Source: Narthecium ossifragum (Eukaryota > Streptophyta > Magnoliopsida > Dioscoreales > Nartheciaceae). From it: a stretch of DNA of 64,000 nt. The stretch spans positions 19,334,492 through 19,398,491 of the forward strand of contig OY986971.1 in NCBI GenBank assembly GCA_963920575.1. Reading direction: 5' to 3'. The notes under the pieces are model-generated. The model was not told the DNA's origin, did no database searches, and worked only from the letters and a program-made list of their open reading frames with translations. Below are positions 9,269 through 20,644 of the stretch, piece by piece. Every line of letters starts with the position of its first letter. The stretch's first letter is position 1. The translations under genes were made by a program, and so were the position numbers.

Positions 9269-11549
9269 TGTCGCGCCCCGATCCGCGAAAGCCCAACCGG
9301 GCCGAGCGACGTGAACCAAAACCTAACAAACTGCGGAAAAATATTGGCGAGGGTTCCCTCTATCCTATTGGTCTCCCTAGCAATTCATCAAACACCCCCA
9401 ATTTAAAACAACAATTAAATAATCAAACCTCGAACCATAGATTACAAACCCAAAAGCAAATAAAAAAAATATACAAGTCCTCGGAGAGGGGAAGATTCGA
9501 ATACAACATTACTCCCGTATGAGACTATCTAACATGGGGTAGAAAAACTGTAAAAGATCACCACCTCTCAGACTCCGCCTGGCGCCGCCGCACTGCCAAC
9601 CAACTGCCCGGTAGGGGCCACAGAAGAAGAACTGACGCCTGCACCGGCAAAACGCAGCCCGGGTAGGAGTGAGCATAAAGCTCAGTAGGGTTCTACAGTA
9701 CGACACACAGAAGGAAGAGGGAAATACAACAGTGTCACCCTCAAGTAAGACCTGGGTGTATACAGGGGTCCCATAACCCCACTGCGTGTCCCTAAGGCCC
9801 ACGATCATGGTCTTCCAGCCGACCCGGTCACATGTCAGGTCACACTCAGTAGCAAGAAACAACACTCCTGACCCACAAGCAGGAACACGACACTACAGGT
9901 GGGAAATGGCACCGCTGAGTAGGCAACTCCTCTACTTCAGAGTCAACACAGTGGAACACCGGCTACACCTCAGCATCCGACTCAAGGCCGACGCGACCTC
10001 TATAATCACCAAGCAACAGGTGTACCAGTCATCTAAGCTTATCATCAAGTTTGACTGGACACCACAATTCGAACCGGGTCCAAACTACCCAACCCCGGTC
10101 CTAGGGCTAGATCCGAGCTTCCAGCCTCGGGACGGCGACCCACAGATCACTCACGCCCTAACCATGCAACTAATGCACAATCGAGAATGTATGCTATGAA
10201 CATACACAGATAGGAGATTTAGCATGCAACAGTATGTTAAGGATAGCATCTAAGTCCAACCGGGTCGCTGCAGCGGTACGACCAACCGCTGCCAGCCGAT
10301 CCACAGCGGGTCCCGGCATTACGACGGTACCACGACCGTCAACTGCGGACTCCTGCAATGGGAAGCAACCCCGAAAACCTTGATAAACAGTAAAATATAA
10401 TATTATATGTTTTGAACATATAATATTATTTAAATCACCAAAATCCTCTACTTACGGGCTAATTGACCCCATCGATCTGACGTCTAAATGATGTCGAATT
10501 CGAGATCCAACTTAGCCACCAGTAGATCAACATACCGGGATCAACATATCCAAAATTCAGAAACATCCAATGGCTATATTAACAGGAAAACACTAATCAA
10601 ATCCGCTAATCAAACTAACTTACCATCTCTTGTTGCAACGCAGCCCACCAGTAAGCAATTCATGACAAATCATAGGAAAATCATACAAATATGAAATCAG
10701 TTGGGTTTGATAGTAGATTCAAAGATCTACAACTCTTATGTTTATCACAACCCAAGAACATGCACGTACAGATCGAAAAACCCACCGTAAACCGGCTGTT
10801 CTTCAAGAACAGCAGAAACCGGAACATCCGAGATTAAACATGCTTAAATCCTACTAAAATCTCAACCAAAGCTTATGAAATTTAAATCAAAAATTATACT
10901 AAGCATGAAGAAGCCAACAACACAAAGAACAACAAGATCTACCGGCTAGATCCAAAGAAAACCCCTAAACTGACTCAGTAGGTAGAAACCTATCGGAAAC
11001 GCTAATCCTCGGCTGATTCCTCGGAAACCAGTCACCAACAAAGCTCCAAACCACACCAGGGATCTTCCTCACGTCGCCACAAATCCAACGAGCTTTGAAA
11101 TGCACAAAACGGTGGCCGGAGGAGGGAGAACGGAGAGGAAGAAGAAGACGGGAGCAAACCGGAAAAACAAGGGAAGGTCGCAGGCTATTTATAGGCTCGA
11201 GTCCGATCGATCGCTCCAGGACCGATCGATCGGACTGGGCCAGGTTAACTCAGTTCGCCTCCTTATCTGGACACGTCGGCCACAGTGACCACCGACACAA
11301 GTACGATGGATCGCTCCAAGGAGCGATCGATCGCACACGGGCCACCAGCTGCCCCAAAAAACGGGCTTCTGGCGCCCGAGCTTGGATCTTTCGATCCCAA
11401 GCCCGCCTAGGGTTCTAGCAAACACGTAAATCAAACATTGGGGCTGTGGGTGCACCACGCGAGTGTGAAACAAACCAATAATGCGCAATTTACCAAATTG
11501 CCCTTGTGGTCTACAACGAGCCACAGGGGTAGAGGGGCAGGTCCTCACA
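9269..11549 (-). mobile_element. Solo LTR A (Tekay-type gypsy)
   Basis: A 2,281-bp LTR that reads tgtcgcgccccg...ggtcctcaca on the plus strand. It is flanked by a perfect 5-bp duplication GGGAG (9264-9268, 11550-11554), with no internal region. It was therefore left by recombination between the two LTRs of a full element. Sense is minus by homology to Gypsy-1. It contains the family's conserved block (9636-9716) and a palindrome-rich promoter region. Confidence 0.92.
11183..11336 (-). promoter_or_regulatory. LTR A promoter: TATA box with palindrome cluster
   Basis: On the minus strand, cctataaatagcc (11183-11195) is a strong TATA box. Immediately upstream (11202-11336) lie four GATCGATC-type sites, including an inverted pair gatggatcgctcc / ggagcgatcgatc. 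The position relative to the LTR ends fits the U3/R boundary. Confidence 0.7.
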
Positions 11550-11620
11550 GGGAGAGACTGCGATCAAAGGAGGAACCTCGAGATCTCGTGGTGACCTAGG
11601 TAGGGGAGGAGGTGGGGTTC
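11550..11620. other. Host fragment between two solo LTRs
   Basis: Seventy-one bases bounded by the GGGAG duplication of LTR A and the GGTTC duplication of LTR G'. They are remnants of the pre-insertion site, contiguous with 9060-9268 and with 42678-42941 once the insertions are removed in thought. Confidence 0.8.
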
Positions 11621-12389
11621 TGTGAGGGCCCGTTCCTGCAAACCGGTCCGATCGCGTTAGGTTAAGGGTCTGGCCTGGTTTGGGCTTGTTTCGCGATCGG
11701 GTTGATCGCAAAGACCCCAGGGGTAATTTGGTAAATTGTTCATTATCGATTGGTTTCACACCCGTGTTGTGCACACACAGCCCTCGAATGATTTATGTGC
11801 TTGTTAGAACCTTAGGCGTGCTTGGGATCGGATGATCCGAGCCCGGGCGTGACAGCTGGTCTTTGGGATTGCTGTGAGCCCAGATGATCGATCAGTCCCG
11901 GACGATCGATCGGTTTCTGGGTCGACACTGACGTTGATGTTTCCTAATAAGGACATGAACCGACCTAGTCTGATTGATCGCTCTGGGAGCGACAGATCGG
12001 ACTTGGGCTTATATAAACCCGCAAGTAGCTCTGTTTCTATCTTTTTCTTCTTCCTCCTTTTCTCTGCTGAGGCTAGGGTTTCGCGTGTAAGGCTGTTCCA
12101 GAGACTTGGAGAGGTCGACAGCAAGGGGAGGAGCAGATCAATACCTCTTCTGCATGGATTAATTGAGGATTAATCATGGATTAGTGTAGAACGGTAGGAT
12201 TTTTCACCTAGGGCTTGTTTATGTGTTCTTTGTTAGTTAGATGTTTGTTTTCTTAATCAATATATGCTAGATGCTTATTAGCTTGCTGAATATCTGATTT
12301 ATGTTTGATTGGATTTTGGTTGGATTTAAACCGTATTTAGGTGAGTTTTTCCTTAATTTATTCCCGGATTTCTGTTCTAGCAGAAACAA
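11621..12389 (+). mobile_element. Solo LTR G', left part (split by the Athila-like element)
   Basis: Starts tgtgagggcccgttcc, the sense 5' end of the Tekay LTR family, and continues at 41149-42672, where it ends ccggggtatgaca (LTR end tgaca). The two parts total 2,293 bp, the family length. The flanks carry a perfect GGTTC duplication (11616-11620, 42673-42677), so this is one solo LTR in the opposite orientation to its neighbours, split by a later insertion. Confidence 0.9.
11883..12020 (+). promoter_or_regulatory. LTR G' promoter: palindrome cluster and TATA
   Basis: gatgatcgatcag, gacgatcgatcgg and gattgatcgctc precede ggcttatataaaccc (12006-12020). The cluster-then-TATA order is the same as in the other LTRs but on the plus strand, in keeping with the inverted LTR. 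Confidence 0.7.
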
Positions 12390-14169
12390 TGATAAGACGT
12401 GAAAAGTGCACAAATCATCCTTTTAACTGGGTCTTGTTAGTCTCCAAGCAATGCTATTTTGATTGTCTTCTCCCTATTTCAGGTATTAGGATCCTTAGCG
12501 AAGATTAGATCAGTGCTAAAATGAACAAATAAAGAACCTGCAAAGTCAAAGGAGCAAAGATGGGCCCTCTTTGACATCAAATTTGTATCTGGTCAGAACG
12601 AACAAGATAATGTATCATATATGGCTGGAAATCTCTTGAAGTCTCGTTTCTCGAGAATTTTACGGTTCGTGATTCCGAGTTTTCTAAAGGAAGTTACGAT
12701 ATTTTTAGTACAAATGGCGTAGTCTGAATGACAAAAGAGAAAATACGCATGAGAAATGATGGATCATCTTTCCCTATAATGATCGATCATTGTACTGTAG
12801 CAGAGATAACAGAGAGCCATGTTTTAAATGATCGATCATTTCCTTTCAAATGATCGATCATCCTCGGGCGCAACCAGGTTTTTGGGATCCAATGATCGAT
12901 CATTTAGGGGTGAAGATCGATCATTTGATAGCAGTTAAGAAAAATCAAAGGCCCAGATCTAATCCGAGTTAAGGGGATACCTAGGCTATAAATTGGCTTC
13001 TTTTAGGGTTTTTGGGGGGCTCTCTAGACTCTTTCTTGGCTGCTTGAAGGTCAAGGAGAGGGAGCACTCCTTCTTAGTTTCTTTTTCCTCTTTTTCACTT
13101 TTCTTTTTAGAATCTTTTGGGAGGAAATCCATGGCGGAAGAGCTTCATCAACCTTCATCTATGGATTAAACCCTCAAGATGAGTAGCTAAACTCCTCGTC
13201 ATAGGATTCTTATGATGTAACTAGGGTTTCTATTAGGGATTTCTAAGATTTAGGGCTTGTATACTTCTTTGAATGGTTTGTATGGCTTGATCTTAATTTC
13301 TTTATGAACTTGGTGTGATTTTATTATTAGTGGATGAATGATTTGTTCCTTTATGCCCTAGATCTAGATCTTGAGCATGTTAGGGCTTGAGATTAGAGAT
13401 TCTCATCAAAACATTCATGCAAGAACTATAGATGTGAGGATTTTCTTCTCAAAATTAAGAGTCTTGTGATGGTCGGACCATTATACGTAATGCTAGAACC
13501 ATTAGGACCAACTCTTAATCCGATATTCATTTTAATTCAAGATTAGGGATTTCGTAGTGCTAGAACCACTACGCTAGTGCTAGAACCACTATGGTAACTT
13601 CTAATCCTCGATACATTCTATTTGGCGACTTCAAGGTGCTAAAACCATCTTGATCTTACACCTAAATCCATATTATACTATTTTCTCGTGATGAATTCAT
13701 CCTAATTAGAGGATTCATTAGCAGTGATCATAACTAATCATTAGGTCACTAACTTTTAGATAATTACTCTCACCGACAATGGATCCTAACCAGAATTTGT
13801 TGAGTGATAGGGAGAACTAACCATTCACCTATCAACCATTTGGAAAACCATTCAGTTTGGTTAACTTGTTCTAATCCTAGGAAGACCTGGTAGAATCATA
13901 GTTATTGATTAAGAATTCCCTAATACCTTTTCTCGTATTTATCAATCATTTAGTGTAAAGTTAGTTTAATTTCAATTCTGAATATTTTTCAGCTTATTGG
14001 TAGGAATACTTAGATTAAGTTTAATAGTTTAATTATTTTCCTACGCATTTTCTGTGAATTCGACTCAGATTCACTGCTATCTACCCACAAAGTAGTTAGT
14101 TTGATTTCGAATATAAATTTGTAATTTTGATCGTGCGCGTTAAGCTGCGGCACTTTTCAAGCGCTATCA
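12390..14169 (+). repeat. 5' LTR of the non-autonomous Athila-like element
   Basis: 1,780 bp, tgataagacg...gctatca. The 3' LTR matches it at both ends, but its middle has been replaced (see 39763-40064). It contains the palindrome/TATA promoter at 12777-12996. Confidence 0.88.
12777..12996 (+). promoter_or_regulatory. Athila-like LTR promoter: (a)atgatcgatcatt cluster and TATA
   Basis: At least five tgatcgatca palindromes lie between 12777 and 12930, several extended to aatgatcgatcatt, followed by ggctataaattgg at 12984-12996. The motif variant differs from the Tekay LTRs but the layout is the same. The region is missing from the 3' LTR. Confidence 0.7.
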
Positions 14170-14175
14170 AAATTT

Positions 14176-14193
14176 TGGCGCCGTTGCCGGGGA
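14176..14193 (+). other. Primer-binding site, tRNA-Asp type
   Basis: tggcgccgttgccgggga lies six bases after the 5' LTR end. This is the characteristic Athila-lineage primer site. Confidence 0.85.
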
Positions 14194-14456
14194 GTGCTCT
14201 AAGAGATGATTGAATTGCTTTGCTTAGTCTAATATTCCTTGTAAATATCTTTAGTTCAAATTTTGTTTCGTATCTAAAAAAAGAGAAAAAAAAAGAGATT
14301 CGTACTTACAATGCTATATCTTCTTATTGTTAGGAGATGCTGACGTGAGGAGAATCAATGGTCTACGGTTGACGACGGACGTCTCGTGCTTGGACCAACC
14401 CCTTGTAACATATTTCTAACTTTTTGCTTGGTCATTGTTTAATTAATTATTTATAT

Positions 14457-15539
14457 ATGGCCGATAATTATATACCACCGGGTGCCACCTTGAACGATTA
14501 CTTTTTACCATCTAATTATGCACCCGCTTATGTTAATGATACATATGATTTCTCATACCCGACATATGATTCACATTCATACACCTATGATCCGGATTTG
14601 AGTGATCATCCATACCCTTATTGGCAATTCCAAGGTTACTATCCTCATAATGTTCAACAACAAGATTCAAGCATACCGGACCAATACTTTGCATCTAGTT
14701 TTGAACCATCTTATCTTTCTCAAATACAATACCCACCACCCCAACATTGGTATGAGCCTCTTAGTCCCTTTGAACTACACGCACAAGTAGATCCATCTTT
14801 AGATGAAAGGACTCTTAACGATTTAGAGACTTTTGAGGCACTAACACCAATTGTACATTCTCATTCACAATTAATAGCTAATATAGAAGCCCAAATTGGA
14901 CAACTAGCTTCTTTGATGGATTTATATTATGATGAGGTTGATGGTTGTGTGAATGAGGTAGTGCCTTCTAATGTTGATGATAATGCTTATGATGCTCATT
15001 TTATCAGTGTTTATGATGCATGCAATGATGAGATTCCTTTTGAGGTATTACCAGTTCATGATACTGTGGATGATATTTTACCTTATGATGTGGATGAATC
15101 GGTCCCTTCGGTGTCTCTTGAAGATAATGGTATTGATGAATGCATGCATGATTTGATACCTCCCATGAGTCATGATGATGTTATTATGCCGGTTTATGAA
15201 GCTTTCCATGAGCACATACCTAATATTGAGGATGAATCATTTGATTTCAACTTGCCGATTTATGAAGCTTTTCATAAGGAGATACCTTATTTTGATAATG
15301 ATTCATGTGATATTGTGTTGCCGGTCTATGAAGGTTTTTATGAGAATATATCAAACCTTGAGGAGGATGATTATTATGATATTAATTTGCCGGTTCATGA
15401 AGCTTTTTATGAGGCCTTACCTAATCTTGATGCATATATTGATGAACATTGTGAGGTACCGAACCTTGCTTTTTCGAATTTCATAGGTCATGCTGAATTT
15501 GATTGTAGCTTCATCAAAGATTTATGCAAGACTTTTTGA
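14457..15539 (+). CDS. Acidic repeat protein of the non-autonomous Athila-like element
   Basis: About 360 residues from the ATG at 14457-14459 (MADNYIPPG); the frame is also open upstream to 14424 without an ATG. The N-terminal third is Tyr/Pro-rich (PTYDSHSYTYDPDLSDHPYP). A middle segment, SQLIANIEAQIGQLASL, resembles the C-terminal part of Athila/Tat gag (NLEVQIGQLA). The C-terminal half is very acidic and has four tandem repeats of 22-23 residues of the form LPVYEAFHEHIPNIEDE at about residues 245-330. No capsid core, zinc knuckle or enzyme is present. The intact frame in an otherwise non-coding element suggests selection or a young insertion. It may be a reduced gag that interacts with a partner element's particle. 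That is inference. Confidence 0.65.
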   Translation: MADNYIPPGATLNDYFLPSNYAPAYVNDTYDFSYPTYDSHSYTYDPDLSDHPYPYWQFQGYYPHNVQQQDSSIPDQYFASSFEPSYLSQIQYPPPQHWYEPLSPFELHAQVDPSLDERTLNDLETFEALTPIVHSHSQLIANIEAQIGQLASLMDLYYDEVDGCVNEVVPSNVDDNAYDAHFISVYDACNDEIPFEVLPVHDTVDDILPYDVDESVPSVSLEDNGIDECMHDLIPPMSHDDVIMPVYEAFHEHIPNIEDESFDFNLPIYEAFHKEIPYFDNDSCDIVLPVYEGFYENISNLEEDDYYDINLPVHEAFYEALPNLDAYIDEHCEVPNLAFSNFIGHAEFDCSFIKDLCKTF

Positions 15540-15856
15540 CTTTCAAGTATTTTGTTTGTTACGAACGTTCCTTCTTCTTTGATGAAGCATGTCTGCATAA
15601 CTTTACTTTTATTCGGACCATGTATTTCTTTACTTTAAACCATCGGCCACCAAAAGCTGACTTGAGGATGGCTCCCTTTGATGACATATATGGATTGAAG
15701 GATAGTGAATGGCTAGTACATACACATTCATATGGGTTGTTTGCCAAGGATGTTACTTTCTTCTTTGATAAGGCATGTTTGCACGTCTTCTCCACTCTTC
15801 GGTCCATGTATTTCTTCACCTGGAACCACCGACCACCCAAATTCAATTTTAGTTGA
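15524..15856 (+). CDS. Short overlapping ORF with an internal duplication
   Basis: 110 codons starting inside the last 16 bases of the acidic ORF, in another frame. It contains two copies of a 26-28 residue unit, FFFDEACLHNFTFIRTMYFF / FFFDKACLHVFSTLRSMYFF, each followed by NHRPPK. The repeat is visible in both DNA and protein. It could be a separate ORF, a C-terminal extension reached by frameshifting at the T-rich overlap, or non-coding sequence derived from duplication. No family is recognised. Confidence 0.35.
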   Translation: MQDFLTFKYFVCYERSFFFDEACLHNFTFIRTMYFFTLNHRPPKADLRMAPFDDIYGLKDSEWLVHTHSYGLFAKDVTFFFDKACLHVFSTLRSMYFFTWNHRPPKFNFS

Positions 15857-16448
15857 GCTTACATTGTGTCGAGCTCGAGACGTTAAACCAAGCGCTTGGT
15901 GGGAGGCAACCCATCTTTGCTTTGATTTTAATTTGTTTGTTTGAACTTTTCTTAATTGCATGCTTGCTTGTTTTCTAATTATTTGCATGTTCGATTTTAA
16001 TGTGTGCAAGTTGCTCTTTGCTTGATGGTTTGATAATGCCATAATTGTTGTTGCTGAATTTTTGTGTTGACTTAGATTGGGGTGTTCTTACTTCAGTTTA
16101 GATGCCTTGGGGTGTTTAATATTCATATATAAGAAATTAGAGCCTTAATTCTCAGGACTTTATCACATTTCTGGCATTTTGGTGCAAATGATCGATCTTC
16201 ACGTCATCTAATGATTGATCTTTATTAGCATGTCACGTATACAGAACCTGGGTATTACACTGATCGATCTTCATATACATGGATGATCGATCATTTTTGT
16301 TCACCTATGGAGACAAAACATGGTGTTTAAGATGATTGATCATCAATACCTTGAGGATCGATCATTTTCGGGATCACCATGAGGCAGGGACTGGAGTTAA
16401 GTATGATCGATCCTTTCATCTAAGGAAGATCAATCATTTTTGTGCAAA
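15857..16448 (+). other. Post-ORF region with the conserved gggaggcaaccca box and GATCGATC sites
   Basis: gggaggcaaccca at 15901-15913, preceded by agcgcttggt, is the sequence typically found just after the coding region in Athila/Tat elements. Between 16188 and 16440 there are eight or more tgatcgatc-type sites, continuing beyond the Gypsy-1 insertion at 37520-37640. No TATA box follows this cluster. Confidence 0.6.
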
Positions 16449-17636
16449 ACTTGTGTCCCGCCCCGACCCGCGTAGGCCCAACCGGGCCGGGCGACGCGAA
16501 CCGGAACCTAACCTACTGCGGAAATTTTGACGAGGTTTCCCTCTAATCGTAGTGGTTACCCTGGCAAATCATAACCATCCTGTATTATACAAATATTACA
16601 AACCCAAAGACTGAAACTTGATATTTATATACAATCCTCAAATAGGGAAATTATACACACCGCCAGACGCTGCCACGTCACCAAACACCGACCCGGTAGG
16701 GGCGACCGAAGAAGAGCTAGCGCCATCACCTGCAAAATGTAGCCCGGGCAGGAGTGAGCACTAAGCTCAGCAGGGACACTACACTACGACACTCACAAGG
16801 GAGGGAACACAACAGTGTCGCCTCCAAGTTTACCCTAGGTGTATACAAGGGTCCCATAACCCTACCGGAAGTCCATGAACGCAGGCGCAAAACACTGCCA
16901 CTCTCAACAGGACACAGAACGCCGTTTGGCGGGCCAGAATACCGCTGGGCAGGCACTCCTCCTCCCAAGAGTTTAGGAACACCGGACTCCGGCTACACTT
17001 TGGATACAACTTGAAGTCGACACGACCTCTAAACATCGAACAACATGCCTTCAGGTCAAACTAAACCTATCATCGAAAACGACTAAATACTACAAATCGA
17101 GTCCTGGACCAAGCTACCCGCAACAGTCCTAGAGCTAGATCCGGGCTACCCGAAAGCCCTGGATCGGCAACGCCCTACACAGATGCAACTAATGCGCAAC
17201 ACAATGCATGTTATGGACATGCACAGGATAATACAGATAAACATGCAACAGTATGTGATGATATATCAAGCAAGGTCTGGGCACGGCACCCTGCTGGCCC
17301 GGGGTGGTGAACATGAAAATAAGGTCTAGGGAGTTGTTACAGTGGTACCACCACCAACTGCCAACAGTCCACCACAACACCTGCACCGGGAAGCAGCCCC
17401 GCAAACAACAGCTCACAGATAATACAGATAAAGCCCTCGGCGCACACCGGCATGCAAGGCTAGGAAAAGCTGTAGGGCTACCCGCCCGTTTATTCTAAAC
17501 ATCCCGGGAGTCATCACTCCCCTGGTTCACCACTACCCAATTATAGGGCTAACAAGCTTAAACATATGTACAAGGTATTAAGACAGTAAAGAAAACCGTC
17601 ATACAAAGCCCCGCGGCAAAACAAGATACATTTCCT

Positions 17637-17773
17637 CTCTCTGCCATAGTCGGATCGATCCCTTCCCAAGGGAAGGATCGATCCTTCTAATGGCAGAGAG
17701 CAAACTCTCCCTATCGTACCGAGTCCGATCGATCCGTCCTCCCAGGACGATCGATCCGACTCGCGATAGGGAG
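17637..17773 (-). repeat. Two adjacent long inverted repeats in the transcribed part of LTR B
   Basis: Hairpin 1 spans 17637-17700. The outer arms ctctctgccat / atggcagagag enclose ggatcgatcccttcc / ggaaggatcgatcc. Hairpin 2 spans 17707-17773. The outer arms ctccctatcg / cgatagggag enclose gatcgatccgtcct / aggacgatcgatc. Both lie several hundred bases downstream of the LTR TATA box in the sense direction, so they should be in the transcript. More GATCGATC sites continue to 17895. Confidence 0.85.
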
Positions 17774-18216
17774 CGTCCCAGGCTATCCAAGGCATCGGGA
17801 TCGATCGCCCTCACCGGGGGCCGATCGATCCTGCTCGGATCAGCATGCCCAACAAGGAGGGATCGATCCATCTCATAGACGGATCGATCGGTTGGGTTCT
17901 CCGGTAAGCCGACAGCCGAAAAAGTCCACCAAATCCCACCAAAACCTGGGATCTAGTAGTACGAAGCATCACGAATCCAAAACCGAAGAAAATACTACAA
18001 TCTAACATGTATACAATAAGTTCTAAGCATAAGAACACCGACAGCCGGAAAAACTTCCAAAAACCCAAAGAATGTAGGTAGGAATCCCTACCGGAGCAAG
18101 AGCAGCTTCAATCTCAGCTGCTAGGCCATGGATCATCCACGAACTCTTCGAAATCCAGGAATTCTCAGCCCAAGAATTCGGTTTTCCAAAGAGATTCAAG
18201 GAAGAAGGTTCTGTCT

Positions 18217-18470
18217 GTTTTATAGGCAAACGAACCGACTTAGCAGGATCGATCCGTCCAAGGAGACCGATCGATCCAGCCAGGAGAGCGATTGATCCGG
18301 CCAAGGAGACCGATCGATCCAGCCAAGGGAACGATCGATCCAACCAAGAGACCGATCGATCCTTCTCCGAGTCCGATCGATCCGTCCCAAGAGACCGATC
18401 GATCTTTCTCGACGATCCACGTTCCTATCAAAGACCGATCGATCCCTCCAGCAAGGAAGGATCGATCCCT
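18217..18470 (-). promoter_or_regulatory. Gypsy-1 3' LTR promoter: TATA with GATCGATCC cluster
   Basis: Sense cctataaaac at 18217-18226. About 20 bases upstream in the sense direction begins a run of nine or more GATCGATCC-type sites at roughly 20-base spacing (18246-18470). Confidence 0.75.
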
Positions 18471-18753
18471 CTTTTGTAGGAATCCGGACTTGGGTTAAAA
18501 CTTAAACCCAAGCCCGGATCTTTCGATCCCGGGTCCCACTAACCATTCTAGTCAAACATTACCACAAACATGGTCAGTGTGTGCACACGCGGGTGTGAAA
18601 CAAGCCGACAAGGCGCAATTTACCAAATTCCCCTTGCGGCCCACGACGAGCCACAGGAGTAGAGGGACGGGTCCTCACATCCTAATACCCTTATAGGAAA
18701 TCTCGTCCCGAGATTCGATAAGGGTAGGGCTCGGAAGCAAAGAAACAGCTACA

Positions 18754-20288
18754 CTAGAAGACAGGACAAAAGTTACCTCTAGAAAGGAACAAGTGCGGAT
18801 ACTCCTGCCACATGCGCACCTCGTGCTCCCAGGTCATCTCCTCCACGCCTCTGTGCCTCCACAGTACCTTGACCAAGGGAATCGTCTTGCCCCGCAAGAC
18901 CTGATCCCTCCGGTCAAGTACTCGAACAGGCTGCTCAATGAATGTCGCGTCTGACTCAAGCTCGATGTCATCCACTCTGATGACATGCGACGGGTCGGGA
19001 TGGTACTTCCTCAGCATCGACACGTGAAAGGTCGGGTGCACAGCAGACATGTGCCGAGGAAGGTCCAAGCGGTAGACTACCTCGCCGACCCTCTCTAGGA
19101 TCTCAAACGGCCCGACGAACCTCGGAGCCAACTTGCCCCCGCTGCCAAACCTGACAGAACCTCTGTACGGTGCTGCCAGCAGGAACACACTGTCGCCAAC
19201 TGCGAACTCAAGCGGTCGTCGCCTCTGGTTTGCATAGCTCTTCTGCCGGCTCTTAGCCGTCAGAAGCCTCTGCCTGATCTGCACTAACCTCTCTGATGAC
19301 CTCCTGACGATGTCTGGACCGGTGAGTGAAGCCTCTCCAACCTCTGTCCAGCAAACTGGGGAACGACACGGCCTACCGTACAACGCCTCGAAAGGTGCTA
19401 CTCCAAGACTGGACTGGTAGCTATTGTTGTAGGTGAACTCAACCAAGGAAACGTGCTCCTCCCAGCTGCCTCCTACGTCGAGGACACATGCTCTCAGCAT
19501 GTCCTCCAAGATCTGGATCGTCCGCTCTGACTGCCCGTCTATTTGCGGATGAAACGCCGTACTGAAGGTCAGGAGTGTGCCAACTGCCTCCTGGAAGCCC
19601 CGCCAGACCCTGCTGGTGAACCTGGGGTCACGGTCTGACACGATAGAAGCTGAAACCCCGTGTAGTCTGACTACCTCTCGGACATACAAACGGCCTAACC
19701 TGTCAGACGAGTCTGTCGTCCGCATAGGCAGAAAGTGCGTCGATTTGGTCAATCGATCAACGATGACCCAAATCGCGTTATTCCCCCTAGGAGATCTCGG
19801 TAGCCCGGTCACGAAGTCCATCGTGATGTGCTCCCACTTTCACTCAGCTAGTGGAAGCGGCTGTAGTAACCCCGGAGTCCGCTGGTGCTCTGTCTTGACC
19901 TTCTGACAGGTAAGGCAGCGCGATACGAACTCCGTCACTGCCCTCTTCATCCCGCGCCACCAAAACTGTCACCGAAGATCCTGGTACATCATGGTGCCGT
20001 CGAGATGAACTGCAAAGCGAGAGTGGTGGAACTGTCGTAGGACGTCGTCTCGAAGAACTGGATCTGCTAGAACCGCTACTCTGCCTCGGAACCGTAGCCC
20101 TCCATCTGGCGATACTGTCCAGTCTCCGTCTGCATCCTTTGTGCCCGTTGCTGTGCGTAACTCCTCAAGCTCTGGGTCACTGTGCTGTGCCTCTAACAAT
20201 CTGGCTAGAACTGCTGGCATACTCTGCACTGCGTAGAGAAAGCTGTCGGATCCCCGATCCTCAAACTCGAGCCCCAACTGGCCCGCCG
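18754..20288 (-). pseudogene. Gypsy-1 integrase with chromodomain, carrying stops
   Basis: The 3' part of pol. The N-terminal portion (19969-20288) ends at a zinc-binding region HHSRFAVH...YQDLR, broken by a stop near 19968. A second stop lies just before MDFVTGL. The long open section (18754-19821, 355 residues) has the catalytic core: Asp2 in MDFVTGL, Asp63 in SDRDPRF and Glu99 in GQSERTIQ, with correct D-35-E spacing. A GPFEIL / YRLDLP C-terminal domain follows, then a chromodomain at about residues 296-346 ([10 protein letters not shown]...[12 protein letters not shown]). The chromodomain places it among chromoviruses, which target heterochromatin. Solo LTR C separates this part from RNase H; the sequence joins cleanly across the CGCCG duplication. 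Non-functional because of the stops. Confidence 0.9.
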
Positions 20289-20644
20289 TGTCGCGTCCCG
20301 GCCTAGGAAACCCATTCCGGACCGGTATACGAGGGGAAAACCTACATCTACTGACAACCAACAGCGGAGACAGATACAAGAATAAACAAAAGAAGAAAGT
20401 AATCTAACAATTACTAAACCAAAACTAAACAAGTAACAATATTTACAACTGTCAGAGTTATACAAATTTAAAAATACAATTTAACAAAAAGAAATTACAT
20501 CTTCAGGAGAAGCGCTGATACCCCCACCTGCAAACAACACGGTCCAGGTAGAAATGAGTCAAAGCTCAACAGGGTTCTAATCTACGACACTCACAAGGAA
20601 GGCGACTCCAACCATACTAACTCTATGCCAAGTGCTGAGGCCTG

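Larger units (their letters stand above)
16454..18679 (-). repeat. Gypsy-1 3' LTR (LTR B)
   Basis: tgtcccgcccc...ggtcctcaca, 2,226 bp, closely similar to the 5' LTR at 35198-37502. It lacks about 75-80 bases present at 35400-35480 of the partner. The sense strand is minus. A likely polypurine tract (sense ataagggtattagga) lies at 18680-18697, next to its sense 5' end. Confidence 0.93.

Noticed and set aside
11100..11548. Plus- and minus-strand ORFs of 60-120 codons in LTR A, and comparable ones in the other LTRs
   Set aside because: They cross LTR promoter and leader sequence, are not shared between subfamilies and match no family.
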